A DNA stretch of 64,000 nt from Kytococcus schroeteri (GCF_002847825.1 NZ_PKIZ01000016.1:1-64000), one strand, 5' to 3'. Numbered from the stretch's first letter, positions 29,577-39,210 are shown. The notes: generated by a model from the letters alone, not told the origin. Program-made: numbers and translations.

Positions 29577-29585
29577 TGCGCCGCG

Positions 29586-30503
29586 ATGTGCCCCTCCCCC
29601 ACCTCCCGTGCCGTGACGCACCCCGCGCCGACCGTCCTGCCCCGCTCCGCGTGGGAGCCGCTGCAGGCCGCGCACGAGGCGCGTGTCGACGCCATCGCGG
29701 GGCCGCACCTGGCCCGCCGCGCCCGCGGGGAGAAGCACCCGGTGGAGGACTTCCTGTGGGTCTACTACCGCTGGCGCCCGGCCGAGGTGCGGCGGTGGCA
29801 CCCCGGCGTCGGCGTGGCCCTGCTCGATGCCGGTGAGCGCGCCGGGTGGAAGGAACACCGGGTCCTCGACACCCCCGAGGGCGACGCCGTCACCGTGGAC
29901 GCCGCCGCGTTCATGGCCCGCCGCGGCGACACGGTGCGCCGCTGGCACGCCGTCCTCGAGGCCACGGCGAACCGCCCGGCACGGTTCGGCTGCTTCGGCC
30001 TGCACGAGTGGGCCATGGTGCACGGCCTGGAGGCCGACGACCGCCGCCACGGGGGCGTGCCCCTGCGCCTGGGCCGCGAGGGCACCGACGCCGTCACCGA
30101 GAGCCACACCATCGCGTGCAGCCACTTCGACGCGTTCCGGTTCTTCACCGACTCCGCCCGCGGGCTCAACACCCTCTCCCCCGGCCCGCGCGACCGCACC
30201 GCCTTCGAGCAGCCCGGGTGCCTGCACGCCACGATGGACCTCTACAAGGTGGCCGCCACCCTGGGCCCGCTGGTGCCCGGCGACCTGCTGGTGGACTGCC
30301 TGGAACTGGCCCGCGACGTGCGCGAACTGGACATGCGCGCCTCTCCCTACGACCTGCGCGCCTGGGGCTACGAGCCCGTGTGCATCGAGACCCCCGACGG
30401 CAAGGCGCAGTACGTGGCCGCCCAGCGCGGCTTCAGCGAGCGGGGCAACGTACTGCGGCGGCGACTCCTGGGAGTCACCGCCGCAGCACTGCAGGCCCGC
30501 TGA
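29586..30503 (+). CDS. conserved actinobacterial protein, annotated as 3-methyladenine DNA glycosylase
   Basis: The 305-aa protein belongs to a conserved actinobacterial family that databases label 3-methyladenine DNA glycosylase. Hallmarks are HLARRARGEKHPVEDFLWVY, YRWRPAEVRRWHPGVGVAL, FGCFGLHEWAMVHGL and the C-terminal SPYDLRAWGYEPVCIETPDG. I see no helix-hairpin-helix or other classical glycosylase motif, so the enzymatic label should be treated with caution. The gene stands alone between converging ilvE and the repeat region. Confidence 0.7.
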   Translation: MCPSPTSRAVTHPAPTVLPRSAWEPLQAAHEARVDAIAGPHLARRARGEKHPVEDFLWVYYRWRPAEVRRWHPGVGVALLDAGERAGWKEHRVLDTPEGDAVTVDAAAFMARRGDTVRRWHAVLEATANRPARFGCFGLHEWAMVHGLEADDRRHGGVPLRLGREGTDAVTESHTIACSHFDAFRFFTDSARGLNTLSPGPRDRTAFEQPGCLHATMDLYKVAATLGPLVPGDLLVDCLELARDVRELDMRASPYDLRAWGYEPVCIETPDGKAQYVAAQRGFSERGNVLRRRLLGVTAAALQAR

Positions 30504-30518
30504 GCCCAGCCCGTCGTC

Positions 30519-31640
30519 TCAGACGAGGCGGTGCATCCAGCCCTTGGTGTCCTCGGCGCGGCCGTACTGGATGTCGGTGAGCGTGCGGCGCAGCGTCATG
30601 GTCACCGGGTAGGACTCGTCCAGGTCCTCCGAGCGGCCCTCGCCGCCGACGGTCCAGGTGTCCTCCTCGGTGCGGAAGGAGCCCACCGGCGTGATGACCG
30701 CCGCGGTACCGCAGGCGAACACCTCGGTGATGGTGCCGTCGGCGATGCCGGTGGTCACCTCGTCGAGGCTGATGGGGCGCTCGGTCACCTCGTGGCCGGC
30801 GTCGCGGCCCAGTTCCACCAGGGACATGCGCGTCACGCCCTCGAGGATGGTGCCGCTGGTGGGCGGGGTGACGATCGAACCGTCCGAGAACACGAAGAAC
30901 AGGTTCATGCCGCCCAGCTCCTCGACCCACTTCTCCTCGCGGTCGTCGAGGAAGAGCACCTGGGCGCAGCCGTGCTCGCCGGCCTCCACCTGGGCGGCCA
31001 GGGAGGCGGCATAGTTGCCGCCGCACTTGGCGAAGCCCGTGCCGCCGAAGCCGGCGCGGTGGTAGTTGCGGGAGACCCAGATGTCCACCGGCTTCACACC
31101 GCTCGGGAAGTACGGCCCGGACGGGGAGGCGATGACGTAGAACTGGCTGGCCTGCGACGGGCGGACGCCGAGGAAGGCCTCGGTGCCGATCTGGAAGGGG
31201 CGCAGGTACAGGGAGGTCTCGGAGCCCTCGGCGGCCTCCGGCACCCACGCCTGGTCGATCTGCGCAAGCTGACGGATGGCCTCCAGGAAGATCTCCTCGG
31301 GCACCTCGGGCATGGCCAGGCGGCGGGCGCTGCGCTGCAGACGGGCGGCGTTCTTCTCCGGGCGGAAGGTCCAGATGCTGCCGTCGGCGTGGCGGTAGGC
31401 CTTCATGCCCTCGAAGATCTCCTGCGCGTAGTGCAGCACGCAGGCGGCCGGGTCCAGGGCGATGGGGGCGTACTGCACCACGCGGCCGTTGTGCCAGCCG
31501 TCGGCGGTGGTGTGGTCCACCACGGCCATGTGGTCGGTGAAGTGCACGCCGAAGCCGGGGTCCTCCAGCACCTTCAGGCGGTCGGCCTCGGGGGCGGGGG
31601 ACTCGGTCGGGGCGACGACGAACTCGGGGCGGTCTGCCAT
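30519..31640 (-). CDS. ilvE: branched-chain amino acid aminotransferase
   Basis: It catalyses the last step of leucine, isoleucine and valine synthesis. The 373-aa class IV PLP enzyme shows LHYAQEIFEGMKAYR, RPEKNAARLQRSARRLAMP, the Lys of GGTGFAKCGGNYAASLAAQ and GTAAVITPVGSF. The ATG has GAGGAGCCCCC upstream. Upstream on the same strand lie a degenerate IlvC homologue and a hydroxyacid dehydrogenase, recalling the usual actinobacterial ilvC-serA-leuB-ilvE neighbourhood. Confidence 0.95.
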   Translation of the reverse strand: MADRPEFVVAPTESPAPEADRLKVLEDPGFGVHFTDHMAVVDHTTADGWHNGRVVQYAPIALDPAACVLHYAQEIFEGMKAYRHADGSIWTFRPEKNAARLQRSARRLAMPEVPEEIFLEAIRQLAQIDQAWVPEAAEGSETSLYLRPFQIGTEAFLGVRPSQASQFYVIASPSGPYFPSGVKPVDIWVSRNYHRAGFGGTGFAKCGGNYAASLAAQVEAGEHGCAQVLFLDDREEKWVEELGGMNLFFVFSDGSIVTPPTSGTILEGVTRMSLVELGRDAGHEVTERPISLDEVTTGIADGTITEVFACGTAAVITPVGSFRTEEDTWTVGGEGRSEDLDESYPVTMTLRRTLTDIQYGRAEDTKGWMHRLV

Positions 31641-31746
31641 GGGGGCTCCTCGGGACTTGGGCGGTGTCGGGCTCTGCTCGGTGGGTGTGCGCACCCGCCG
31701 GACTCCGGGATGGGTGTGACGCGGACCACGCGATGTGGGGACGAGG

Positions 31747-32751
31747 CTACCGGGCGCCCCCGAAGGCCTCGCCGAGGCGTGCGTGCCGGGCGGCCGCGGT
31801 GGCGTCGTCGTCCACGGGGGCGGTGCGGCGGGAGCGCGAGCGGGGCGCCGGACCGGTGAGGCGGGCCACCTCTTCACGGTGCTCGTCGGCGGCACTCGGG
31901 CGTGCACCCTCGTGGCCGAGCGCCTCCCAGGTGGACTGGAGGCGGTGCAGCACCGCGAGGTCGGCCACCACCGGGTCGAAGCCCTGCGCAACGAGCGCGT
32001 CTCGGCCGGCGGCCAGCACGGCCTCCAGCAGCGGGGTCACCCGGGTGTCGGCGAAGTCCGCGGCGGCGGCCCAGTCCAGGGCGTCCACCCCGATGGCGGC
32101 CGCACGGGTGGCCCCCACCACGTCGGCGTAGGCCACGGCCAGGCGCTGCGCGGCGTCCCCGCGGGCATCGGGGGCGGCCGGGGCGGCGGTGGGGTTGAGC
32201 GTGAGCGTCAGCTCGTGGCCGGACCCGGTGCCACGGGCCACCACGGCCACCACCGCCGGGCCACCGCGGCCGTCCACGTACGCCTGCCGGGTGGCCACCG
32301 GCTCCCCCAGCACCTCCACGAGGAGGATCACGCCGCGGTGCCGGATGCCCGACCCACGCAGCGCACGCCCCGCCGCGGCCGAGGTGAGCACCAGCACCTG
32401 CTCGTCGGTGAGCACGGCGGCCACGGCCTCCAGGTGGGCGGTGCCGATGACCACCAGCTCACCGTCCTGCACGGCATCGGCCACCGGCAGGGTGAAGAAG
32501 CCCTCGGCCTGCGCGGCGTCGTGCTCGGGGGTGCCGGGCTCGGCGCCCACGCGCACGTCCACGCCGGAGTCGCGCAGGTTCTGGGCGTGCAGCTCGGCCG
32601 TGGCGTCGAAGCCGATGACGGCCACCTCGCGGTCGGCCACGACGGAGCGGTCGGCGTCCCAGGGCCCCCACCACGCGGTGCTGCCGGGGCGCGTGGCGTC
32701 GGCGTGCGCGGCGTCGTGCGCGGGGGTGCCGGGCTGCTGCGGGGCGCTCAC
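31747..32751 (-). CDS. degenerate ketol-acid reductoisomerase (IlvC) homologue
   Basis: The 334-aa protein is about the length of class I IlvC and aligns in order with it: EVAVIGFDATAELHAQNLRD (residues 42-61) against the IlvC NADPH fold, SGVDVRVGAEP, FFTLPVADAV, and late GDAAQRLAVAYADVVGATRA against the family's AYAKGIGGTRAGV. The Rossmann Gly-x-Gly-x-x-Gly is lost (Gly-Phe-Asp-Ala-Thr-Ala), and the catalytic Glu-Thr-Asp-Leu-Phe-Gly-Glu metal site after the second block is absent. The enzyme is therefore unlikely to be active. The frame is intact and its GTG overlaps the upstream stop (GTGA). It could be a repurposed protein or a slowly decaying relic. Confidence 0.65.
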   Translation of the reverse strand: MSAPQQPGTPAHDAAHADATRPGSTAWWGPWDADRSVVADREVAVIGFDATAELHAQNLRDSGVDVRVGAEPGTPEHDAAQAEGFFTLPVADAVQDGELVVIGTAHLEAVAAVLTDEQVLVLTSAAAGRALRGSGIRHRGVILLVEVLGEPVATRQAYVDGRGGPAVVAVVARGTGSGHELTLTLNPTAAPAAPDARGDAAQRLAVAYADVVGATRAAAIGVDALDWAAAADFADTRVTPLLEAVLAAGRDALVAQGFDPVVADLAVLHRLQSTWEALGHEGARPSAADEHREEVARLTGPAPRSRSRRTAPVDDDATAAARHARLGEAFGGAR

Positions 32752-33800
32752 GCCTGCTCCTGCGGGGTGCGCACCACGTTCTGCAGGGCCTCGCCGTCGG
32801 CCAGACGCTGCAGCTGCGCCCCGACGAGGGACAGCTGACGGTCCTCCATGCCGGCCGTGGCACTGGCCAGGTGCGGGGTCACGAACACCCCCGGCGTGCT
32901 GAACAGCGGGTGGCCCTCGGGCAGCGGCTCGGGGGCGGTGACGTCCACGGCGGCCCGGATGTGCCCGGAACCGGCCGCCGCCACCAGCGCGTCGGTGTCC
33001 ACCACCGGGCCACGGGCCACGTTCACCAGCAGCGCGCCGGGCTTCATGAGCTCCATCTCGCGGGCACCCATCAGCCCCTTGGTCCGCTCCGTCAGCGGCG
33101 TGATGAGCACGACCACGTCGAACTGCGGCAGCAGGGCGTGCAGGTCGTCGATGGCGTGCACCGCCCGGACGTGCTCGTCACCCGGGCGGGCGGAGGTGGC
33201 CACGGCCTCGACGTGCGCCCCGAAGGCCGCCACACGCCGCGCGATGGCCTTGCCGATGGCGCCGTAGCCCACCACCAGCACGCGCGCCTCGTGCAGCGAG
33301 GTCTGCCGGGCGCGCCACTCCGGGCCCGTGCGCACCTCCCAGCGGCCCTCCACCTGCGCGTCGCGCAGCGTCTCCAGGGAGCGCAGGCCCACGAGGGTCA
33401 GCGCCAGGGCGTGGTCGGCGGTGCTCTCCTCGTGCACGCCCCGCGCGTTGCAGATGCCCACGGTGGCCGGCAGGCGCTTGTCGAGGTGGTCGAACCCGGC
33501 GCTCAGCGCCCATGCCCAGCTCAGGTGCGGCTGCGTGGCGTACTCGGCCACGGCACCGGGCGTCATGGAGAACTGCGGCGGCACGGCGGCCACCAGCGGA
33601 CGCTCCGGGTCGTCCTGCCGGCGCGTGGTGCCCTCCCAGTGCTCCAGGTGCACGGTGCGGGCGGCGCCGGTCACCCTCCCCTCCGGCCCCCCGAGGGACT
33701 GCACCCACGCGGCGGTGGGCACGGAGACGGTCACCTCCCGGGCGTCGTCGGGCAGCAGGTTCGGGTCGGTGGCAGCGCTCGTGGTGGACACGGCGCCCAC
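32748..33800 (-). CDS. D-isomer-specific 2-hydroxyacid dehydrogenase
   Basis: This 350-aa NAD-binding protein has RVLVVGYGAIGKAIARRVAAFG as nucleotide fold, the Arg in LVNVARGPVVDTDALV, the Glu of TAPEPLPEGHPLFSTPGVFV and the His in TPHLASAT. It belongs with phosphoglycerate/glyoxylate dehydrogenase-like enzymes but is short, with no SerA C-terminal domains. The start is a GTG at 33800, with another in-frame GTG at 33791 and no strong ribosome site for either. Its stop overlaps the IlvC-like gene by four bases. Confidence 0.88.
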   Translation of the reverse strand: MGAVSTTSAATDPNLLPDDAREVTVSVPTAAWVQSLGGPEGRVTGAARTVHLEHWEGTTRRQDDPERPLVAAVPPQFSMTPGAVAEYATQPHLSWAWALSAGFDHLDKRLPATVGICNARGVHEESTADHALALTLVGLRSLETLRDAQVEGRWEVRTGPEWRARQTSLHEARVLVVGYGAIGKAIARRVAAFGAHVEAVATSARPGDEHVRAVHAIDDLHALLPQFDVVVLITPLTERTKGLMGAREMELMKPGALLVNVARGPVVDTDALVAAAGSGHIRAAVDVTAPEPLPEGHPLFSTPGVFVTPHLASATAGMEDRQLSLVGAQLQRLADGEALQNVVRTPQEQA

Positions 33801-33839
33801 GGTAACCGTTGGGTGGTCCGCGGACAGCGCGTGGCCGTC

Positions 33840-34334
33840 TCAGCCGAGGCGCGCCGCGCAGCCCTCGTGCAGGTCCGCCCAGGCCAGGTCGTCCGGCAGG
33901 GCCAGCACGCCCACCTCGCCGGTCGCCCAACCCTCGGGCCACACGCCGGTCAGGTGCCCCACGAGGGTGGGGACGCCCGGCGCGTGCCCCACGAGCACCA
34001 CCTGCCGGGCCTCGTCCGGCAGGTCGCCCAGGGCCGCGAGGAGCTCGACCAGCCCGGCCTCGTAGACCTGTGGGGTGGGCCAGACCGCCTCGGCGGCCAC
34101 CGCGGGGAGCTCGCCGGCCATCTCCTGCCAGGTCTGAGTGGTGCGTACCGCGCTGGAGTGCAGCACGTGGTCGACCGCACCCCATCGGGCCGCGAGCTGA
34201 CGACCGGCACGGCGGGCCTCCGCGCGGCCGTGGTCGGTGAGCTCCCGCGCGGCGTCGTCCCCGCCGGGTGCCGCGGGGTGCGCCTGGCCGTGGCGCAACA
34301 CGGCCAGCTCGCGCGGGGCGGGGGTGCCCGTCAC
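33840..34334 (-). CDS. SixA-like histidine phosphatase
   Basis: The 164-aa protein has the histidine phosphatase Arg-His-Gly in LAVLRHGQAHP, the second Arg in HSSAVRTTQTW and the second His in VLVGHAPGVPTLVGHL. Size and motif match SixA-type phosphatases, which remove phosphate from histidine or small molecules. The GTG start overlaps the sortase-like gene's stop (GTGA), so the two are coupled. Confidence 0.85.
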   Translation of the reverse strand: MTGTPAPRELAVLRHGQAHPAAPGGDDAARELTDHGRAEARRAGRQLAARWGAVDHVLHSSAVRTTQTWQEMAGELPAVAAEAVWPTPQVYEAGLVELLAALGDLPDEARQVVLVGHAPGVPTLVGHLTGVWPEGWATGEVGVLALPDDLAWADLHEGCAARLG

Positions 34335-35416
34335 GCCGGGGAGGCCAGGACGAACACGTTGACCGCGGAGTGCCCGTCGGTGCGCGGGGTGTCCGGGTCG
34401 CAGGTCACCAGGGCGAGCTTGGGCGTGCTCGAGGGGCCCCAGATGCGCGAGTCGCGCGAGAGGGCCACCTTGTCGATGTGCTCGACCAGGTCGATCTTCC
34501 ACTCGCGGACCCGGCCGTCGGCGTCCTTGGTGGTGAAGGTCTGGCCCGGCTTCACCTCGGGCAGGTGGTAGAAGACGTCCGGCGGGCCGAAGGTGACGTG
34601 GCCGGCGATGACGCTCACACCGTCCTCACCGGGCTTCACCGTCTTGCCGTACCAGCCGGTGACGCCGGGTGGGGGATTGAGCGTGCCCTTGGAGGTCAGG
34701 CCCACCTCGGAGACCTGCTGGTCGAAGCCGATGCTGGGGATGGTCAGCTGCACCGGGGCGGCCACCGGGTCCCCGGGCTTGGCGTGGTCGTCCTCCGGCG
34801 TGGTCGGCGACGGCTCGGGGGTCGAGCTCGGCTTCGGGCTGCTCGGGCGCGGTGCCGGGGTCGAGGGCGCGGAGGCGGAGGGCTCCGAGGTGCTGGAAGG
34901 CTCCCGGGACGGCTCGGTCGCCGTCGCGCTGCGCGTCGGGCTCGGCTCCGCGTCGGTCGTCGAGGACTCCTGGCTGGGCTCGGAGGTCGGCTCCGCGTCG
35001 GTCGTCGAGGACTCCTGGCCGGGCTGGGAGGTCGGCTCCGGGGCGGCGCTGCTGGAAGGGGCGGTCGGTTCGGCCGGGTGCGGCTCACCGGAGGCGATGC
35101 CCTCGGACGTGCTGGCGGCGTCCGTGGGCTCACTGGCCGAGGCGGCGCCCGAACTGCCCGAGGAGGAGCTGCTGGTGGAGGCCGCATCGGAGGAGGTGCT
35201 CTCCCCACCGGCGGAGTCGGAGGTGGACTCCGCCGGGCTCGGCGAGGCGTCCGCCGGGGACTCCCCCGGAGTGGAGGGCGCCGCGATGACCGGCGAGTGC
35301 TCCTCCACCGGCGGCTCGCTGTGGTCGAACGCGCCGGAGAACGCCATGGCCAGGACCACGCCCCCCGCCCCGAGCAGGCCGACTCCGGCCACCGTCTGCG
35401 CCGTCTTCTTCTCCAT
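34331..35416 (-). CDS. class F sortase-like protein with a long Ser/Thr/Pro stalk
   Basis: The 361-aa protein has an N-terminal membrane anchor (VAGVGLLGAGGVVLAMAF), a Ser/Thr/Glu/Pro-rich stalk of about 180 residues, and a C-terminal sortase domain. That domain starts at VQLTIPSIGFDQQV and has the catalytic His in VIAGHVTFG and Cys in LALVTCDPDTPR, with an Arg after it. Class F sortases of actinobacteria attach proteins to the cell wall, but no LPXTG substrate is encoded nearby. The stalk contains a tandem 15-residue repeat. ATG start at 35416, with GGGGAG upstream. Confidence 0.85.
   Translation of the reverse strand: MEKKTAQTVAGVGLLGAGGVVLAMAFSGAFDHSEPPVEEHSPVIAAPSTPGESPADASPSPAESTSDSAGGESTSSDAASTSSSSSGSSGAASASEPTDAASTSEGIASGEPHPAEPTAPSSSAAPEPTSQPGQESSTTDAEPTSEPSQESSTTDAEPSPTRSATATEPSREPSSTSEPSASAPSTPAPRPSSPKPSSTPEPSPTTPEDDHAKPGDPVAAPVQLTIPSIGFDQQVSEVGLTSKGTLNPPPGVTGWYGKTVKPGEDGVSVIAGHVTFGPPDVFYHLPEVKPGQTFTTKDADGRVREWKIDLVEHIDKVALSRDSRIWGPSSTPKLALVTCDPDTPRTDGHSAVNVFVLASPA
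34941..35036 (-). repeat. tandem 45-bp repeat in the sortase stalk
   Basis: Two near-identical 45-base units (starting at 34946 and 34991) encode the stalk pieces ...QPGQESSTTDAEPTS and ...EPSQESSTTDAEP. Such repeats can change number by slippage and alter stalk length. Confidence 0.85.
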
Positions 35417-35547
35417 GAGGTGCTCCCCGCTCCGGGTGTGGTGCTGTCGTGGGTGTCTGGTCGTGACCGGCCGCCCCACCGGGTGGGGCACGGGTCCCCC
35501 CGCGAGGCCGTCGGTCGACTATGACCCGACCACGGCCCGGACGGCAA

Positions 35548-35595
35548 ACGACCCCGGGCGGACCGCACCACGTGGTGCGGTCCGCCCGGGGTCGT
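35548..35595 (-). terminator. gatB terminator, perfect 24-bp palindrome
   Basis: A 48-base perfect palindrome (ACGACCCCGGGCGGACCGCA then CCAC and its exact reverse complement) lies 63 bases after the gatB stop. There is no loop and no U-tract. Confidence 0.75.
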
Positions 35596-35657
35596 CGTGC
35601 GGGGCGTGGGCCGGGGGGCCGCCGAACGGTCGGACCTGCCGGGTCCCGCCGGCCGTC

Positions 35658-37220
35658 TCAGCCGGCCACGGTGGCCAGGATCAGCTCACGCACGCGCGCG
35701 GCATCGGCCTGGCCCTTCATCGCCTTCATGACCTGCCCGATGAGGGCGCCGGCCGCCTGCTCCTTGCCGCCGCGGATCTTCTCCACGATGTCCGGGTTGG
35801 CCGCGACCACGTCGTCCACGGCCGCCTGCAGCGCGCCGTCGTCGGACACCATCGCCAGCCCGCGGGCGTCGGCCACCTCGGTGGGGCTGCCCTCGCCGGC
35901 GAGCACGCCGTCGAGCACCTGGCGCGCCATCGAGTCGTTGAGGCGGCCCTCGGCGACCATGCCGTCGAGCTCGGCCACGGCGGCCGGGGTCAGGCCGGCG
36001 CCGGTGCCGTACTCCTCCACGGTCTGCCCGGCGTCGTTGGCCCGGCGGGCCACCTCACCGGTCCACCACTTGCGGGCGCCGGCCGGGGTGGCGCCGGCGG
36101 CGATGGTGGCCTCGATGAGGTCCACCGCACCGGCGTTGAGCACGTCACGCATCTCCAGGTCGGAGAAGCCCCACTCGCCCTGCAGGCGTGCACGACGCTT
36201 GGCCGGCATCTCCGGCAGCGAGCCGCGCAGGCGCTCCACCTCGTCGCGGGCCGGGGCCACGGGCACCAGGTCCGGCTCCGGGAAGTAGCGGTAGTCGTCC
36301 GCATCGGACTTGGGGCGGCCCGAGGTGGTGATGCCGGTGTCCTCGTGCCAGTGGCGGGTCTCCTGGAGGATCGACTCGCCGGCCTTCAGCACGGCGGCGT
36401 GGCGGGTGACCTCGTAGCGGACGGCACGCTCGATGCTGCGCAGGGAGTTGACGTTCTTGGTCTCCGTGCGGGTGCCCAGCGGCACCTGGGCCTGCTCGTC
36501 GTTCACCCGGCCGAGCACGTGCTCGGAGCCGGCCTTGGCGCGCAGGGACACGTTCGCGTCGCAGCGGACGTTGCCCTGCTCCATGCGCACGTGGCTGACG
36601 TCCAGGGCCTTGAGCAGGTCGCGCAGGGTGGAGACGTACGCGCGGGCCACCTCGCCGACGCGGTCACCCGCACCGAGGATCGGGCGGGTGACGATCTCGA
36701 TGAGCGGGATGCCGGCGCGGTTGAAGTCCACCAGCGAGTGCGTGGCGCCCTGGATGCGGCCGGTGGCACCACCCACGTGCGTGGACTTGCCGGTGTCCTC
36801 CTCCATGTGGGCGCGCTCGATCTCCACGCGGAAGACCTCGCCGTCGTCCAGCGTGACGTCCAGGTACCCGTCGTGGGCGATCGGCTCGTCGTACTGCGAG
36901 GTCTGGAAGTTCTTGGGCATGTCCGGGTAGAAGTAGTTCTTCCGGGCGAAGCGCGAGGTCTCGGCGATCTCGCAGTTGAGCGCCAGGCCGATGCGGATGG
37001 CCGACTCGACCGCCTTGGCGTTCACCACCGGCAGCGCGCCGGGCAGGCCCAGGCACACCGGGCACACCTGCGTGTTGGGCTCCGCGCCGAACTCCGTGGG
37101 GCACGGGCAGAACATCTTGGTGTTGGTGTTGAGCTCGACGTGCACCTCGAGCCCGATCACCGGGTCGAAGTCCGCCATCGCCTTCTCGAACGGGACGACC
37201 TTGTCCGTGGTGCTCGCCAT
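35658..37220 (-). CDS. gatB: aspartyl/glutamyl-tRNA amidotransferase subunit B
   Basis: With GatA and GatC it converts Glu-tRNA(Gln) and Asp-tRNA(Asn) to the amidated forms. The 520-aa protein has [19 protein letters not shown], the zinc-site cysteines in [27 protein letters not shown] and [10 protein letters not shown], and the C-terminal YqeY-like tail domain ([12 protein letters not shown]). The ATG is two bases after the gatA stop; it ends the operon. Confidence 0.96.
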   Translation of the reverse strand: MASTTDKVVPFEKAMADFDPVIGLEVHVELNTNTKMFCPCPTEFGAEPNTQVCPVCLGLPGALPVVNAKAVESAIRIGLALNCEIAETSRFARKNYFYPDMPKNFQTSQYDEPIAHDGYLDVTLDDGEVFRVEIERAHMEEDTGKSTHVGGATGRIQGATHSLVDFNRAGIPLIEIVTRPILGAGDRVGEVARAYVSTLRDLLKALDVSHVRMEQGNVRCDANVSLRAKAGSEHVLGRVNDEQAQVPLGTRTETKNVNSLRSIERAVRYEVTRHAAVLKAGESILQETRHWHEDTGITTSGRPKSDADDYRYFPEPDLVPVAPARDEVERLRGSLPEMPAKRRARLQGEWGFSDLEMRDVLNAGAVDLIEATIAAGATPAGARKWWTGEVARRANDAGQTVEEYGTGAGLTPAAVAELDGMVAEGRLNDSMARQVLDGVLAGEGSPTEVADARGLAMVSDDGALQAAVDDVVAANPDIVEKIRGGKEQAAGALIGQVMKAMKGQADAARVRELILATVAG

Positions 37221-37222
37221 GC

Positions 37223-38917
37223 TCAGGCCTCCTGCTGCGGGTCGGTGGTGGCGGGGGCGTCGGTGCGCGTGCCGGCGGCGTCGACACCGGCGGACACGCT
37301 GTGCGCGGCGCCGGGCACCGCATCGGGCACGGCGGGGACCAGACGGCGCACCGGCTCGCGGCCCTCGGCGGCGTCGGCGGTCTCGATGAGGGCCTCCACG
37401 GCGGCGGCCACGCGGTACATGCGCGCGTCCTCACCGGCGGGGGCGATGACCTGCAGGCCGGCGGGGAGCCCGTCCTCGGCGGCCAGGCCCATGGGCAGTC
37501 CCATGGCGCAGTTGCCGGCCAGGTTCACCGGGATGGTGGCGATGTCGTTGAGGTACATCGCCAACGGGTCGTCGACCTTGGCTCCGATGGGGAAGGCGGT
37601 GGTCGGCGCCGTCGGGGAGAGCAGCACGTCGCACTGCTCGAAGGCGGCGTCGAAGTCGCGCTGGATGAGGGTGCGCACGCGCTGGGCCTTGCCGTAGTAG
37701 GCGTCGTAGTAACCCGAGGAGAGGGCGTGGGTGCCCAGGATGATGCGGCGCTTCACCTCCTCGCCGAAGCCGGCGTCGCGGGAGGCGGCCATGACCTGCT
37801 CGGCGCTCGGGGCGTCCACGCCCTCGGGGCCGGTGCGCAGGCCGTAGCGCATGGCGTCGTAGCGAGCCAGGTTGGAGGAGGCCTCGCTGGGGAGGATGAG
37901 GTAGTAGGCGGCCATGCCGAGCGCGAACGACGGGCAGGACACCTCCACGACCTCGGCGCCGGCCTCGCGCAGCTGGGCCACCCGCTGCTCGAACAGGTCC
38001 TTGATGCCGGCCTGATAGCCGTCCACCTCGGTGAGCTCCTTGACCACACCGACGCGCAGGCCCTTGAGCGCCTCGGCGCCCTGGCCGGCGGCGCCCGCGG
38101 TGGCGGCCTCGAGGGCGGCCGGGGCGGGGGCGTCGATGCTCGTGGAGTCCTGCGGGTCGTGGCCGCCGATCACCTCGTGGAGGGCGGCGGAGTCGGCCAC
38201 GGTGCGCGAGCACGGGCCGATCTGGTCCAGCGACGAGGCCAGGGCGATGACGCCGTGGCGCGAGACGCTGCCGTAGGTGGGCTTGGAGCCGACCGAGCCG
38301 GTGACGGCCGCGGGCTGGCGGATGGAGCCACCGGTGTCCGAGCCGATGGCCAGCGGGGCCAGGTAGCCCGCCACGGCCGCCGAGGAGCCACCGCCGGAGC
38401 CGCCGGGGATGCGGGTGACGTCCCACGGGTTGCGGGTGGGGCCGAAGGCCGAGTGCTCGGTGGAGGAGCCCATGGCGAACTCGTCCATGTTGGTCTTGCC
38501 CAGGATGGGCATACGGGCGTCCTTGAGGCGGCGCACGATCGTGGCGTCGTAGGGCGGCACGAAGTGCTCCAGCATGCGCGAGCCGGCCGTGGTGGCCAGG
38601 CCCTGCGTGCACGCGATGTCCTTGACGGCGATCGGCACGCCGGCCAGCGGGTGCAGCTCCTCGCCGGCGGCGCGGGCGGCGTCGACCTCGCGGGCCGTGG
38701 CCAGGGCGCCCTCGGCGTCGACCTGCAGGAAGGCGTGGAGCACGCCGTCGACCTGCTCGATGCGGTCCAGGTGGGCCTGGACGAGCTGCTCGGAGGTGAA
38801 CTCCCCGGCGCGCAGGCCCTCGGCCATCTCCAGAGCGGTCTTCGTCACCAGCGGGTCGAGCGCGTCGACGGCGGTGGTGTCGCGGGGGGTGGGGGTGGTC
38901 GTCATCGGCTCGCTCAC
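37223..38917 (-). CDS. gatA: aspartyl/glutamyl-tRNA amidotransferase subunit A
   Basis: The amidase subunit that releases ammonia from glutamine. The 564-aa protein has the Ser-Ser-Lys triad: Lys in [12 protein letters not shown], Ser in [13 protein letters not shown] and the nucleophile Ser in [15 protein letters not shown]-terminal extension of about 50 Ala/Pro/Thr-rich residues is unusual compared with the normal 485-510 aa. The GTG at 38917 overlaps the gatC stop (GTGA); an ATG at 38905 is an alternative. Confidence 0.95.
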   Translation of the reverse strand: MSEPMTTTPTPRDTTAVDALDPLVTKTALEMAEGLRAGEFTSEQLVQAHLDRIEQVDGVLHAFLQVDAEGALATAREVDAARAAGEELHPLAGVPIAVKDIACTQGLATTAGSRMLEHFVPPYDATIVRRLKDARMPILGKTNMDEFAMGSSTEHSAFGPTRNPWDVTRIPGGSGGGSSAAVAGYLAPLAIGSDTGGSIRQPAAVTGSVGSKPTYGSVSRHGVIALASSLDQIGPCSRTVADSAALHEVIGGHDPQDSTSIDAPAPAALEAATAGAAGQGAEALKGLRVGVVKELTEVDGYQAGIKDLFEQRVAQLREAGAEVVEVSCPSFALGMAAYYLILPSEASSNLARYDAMRYGLRTGPEGVDAPSAEQVMAASRDAGFGEEVKRRIILGTHALSSGYYDAYYGKAQRVRTLIQRDFDAAFEQCDVLLSPTAPTTAFPIGAKVDDPLAMYLNDIATIPVNLAGNCAMGLPMGLAAEDGLPAGLQVIAPAGEDARMYRVAAAVEALIETADAAEGREPVRRLVPAVPDAVPGAAHSVSAGVDAAGTRTDAPATTDPQQEA

Positions 38918-39210
38918 TCCTCGTCCAGGATGCGGGGCACGCCGAAGCGGCCCTCCTCGGCCAGCGGGGCGTTCGCAAGCGCCTGCTCCTGCGTCAGCCC
39001 GGGGCGCACCTCGTCGGCGCGCATCACGTTGGTCAGGGGGATGGGGTGGGACAGGGCGGGCACGTCGTCAGAGACGCCGTCGTTGATCTGCGCGACCCAC
39101 TCGACGATCTGGTCGAGCTGGCCCGCGAGGCGGTCGAGCTCACCGTCCTCGAGGTGGATGCGCGCGAGGCTCGCGACGTGCGCGACGTCATCACGGGAGA
39201 GAGCGGACAT
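38914..39210 (-). CDS. gatC: aspartyl/glutamyl-tRNA amidotransferase subunit C
   Basis: The 98-aa small subunit that clamps GatA to GatB. It contains [32 protein letters not shown] and the C-terminal [10 protein letters not shown]. It is the first gene of gatCAB, and a TAGACT box seven bases before the ATG suggests a leaderless transcript. Confidence 0.95.
   Translation of the reverse strand: MSALSRDDVAHVASLARIHLEDGELDRLAGQLDQIVEWVAQINDGVSDDVPALSHPIPLTNVMRADEVRPGLTQEQALANAPLAEEGRFGVPRILDEE

Larger units (their letters stand above)
29142..29585. other. non-coding stretch with GC-rich repeats
   Basis: About 440 bases without a supportable gene. The open frames here are low-complexity Arg/Gly/Ala sequence. 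It contains a family of related motifs around TCCCGTGCGCGG-GAGG (see the repeat entry) and ends with the promoter of the glycosylase-like gene. Confidence 0.5.

Noticed and set aside
29300-29585. Plus-strand frames leading into the glycosylase-like gene
   Set aside because: The added residues are low-complexity, and the TAGACT box nine bases before the ATG at 29586 marks the true start.
35548-35595. Reading the 48-base palindrome as a recombination or replication site
   Set aside because: It lies just downstream of gatB in line with the many other terminator hairpins of the window, and there is no integrase, dif-like core or origin motif around it.
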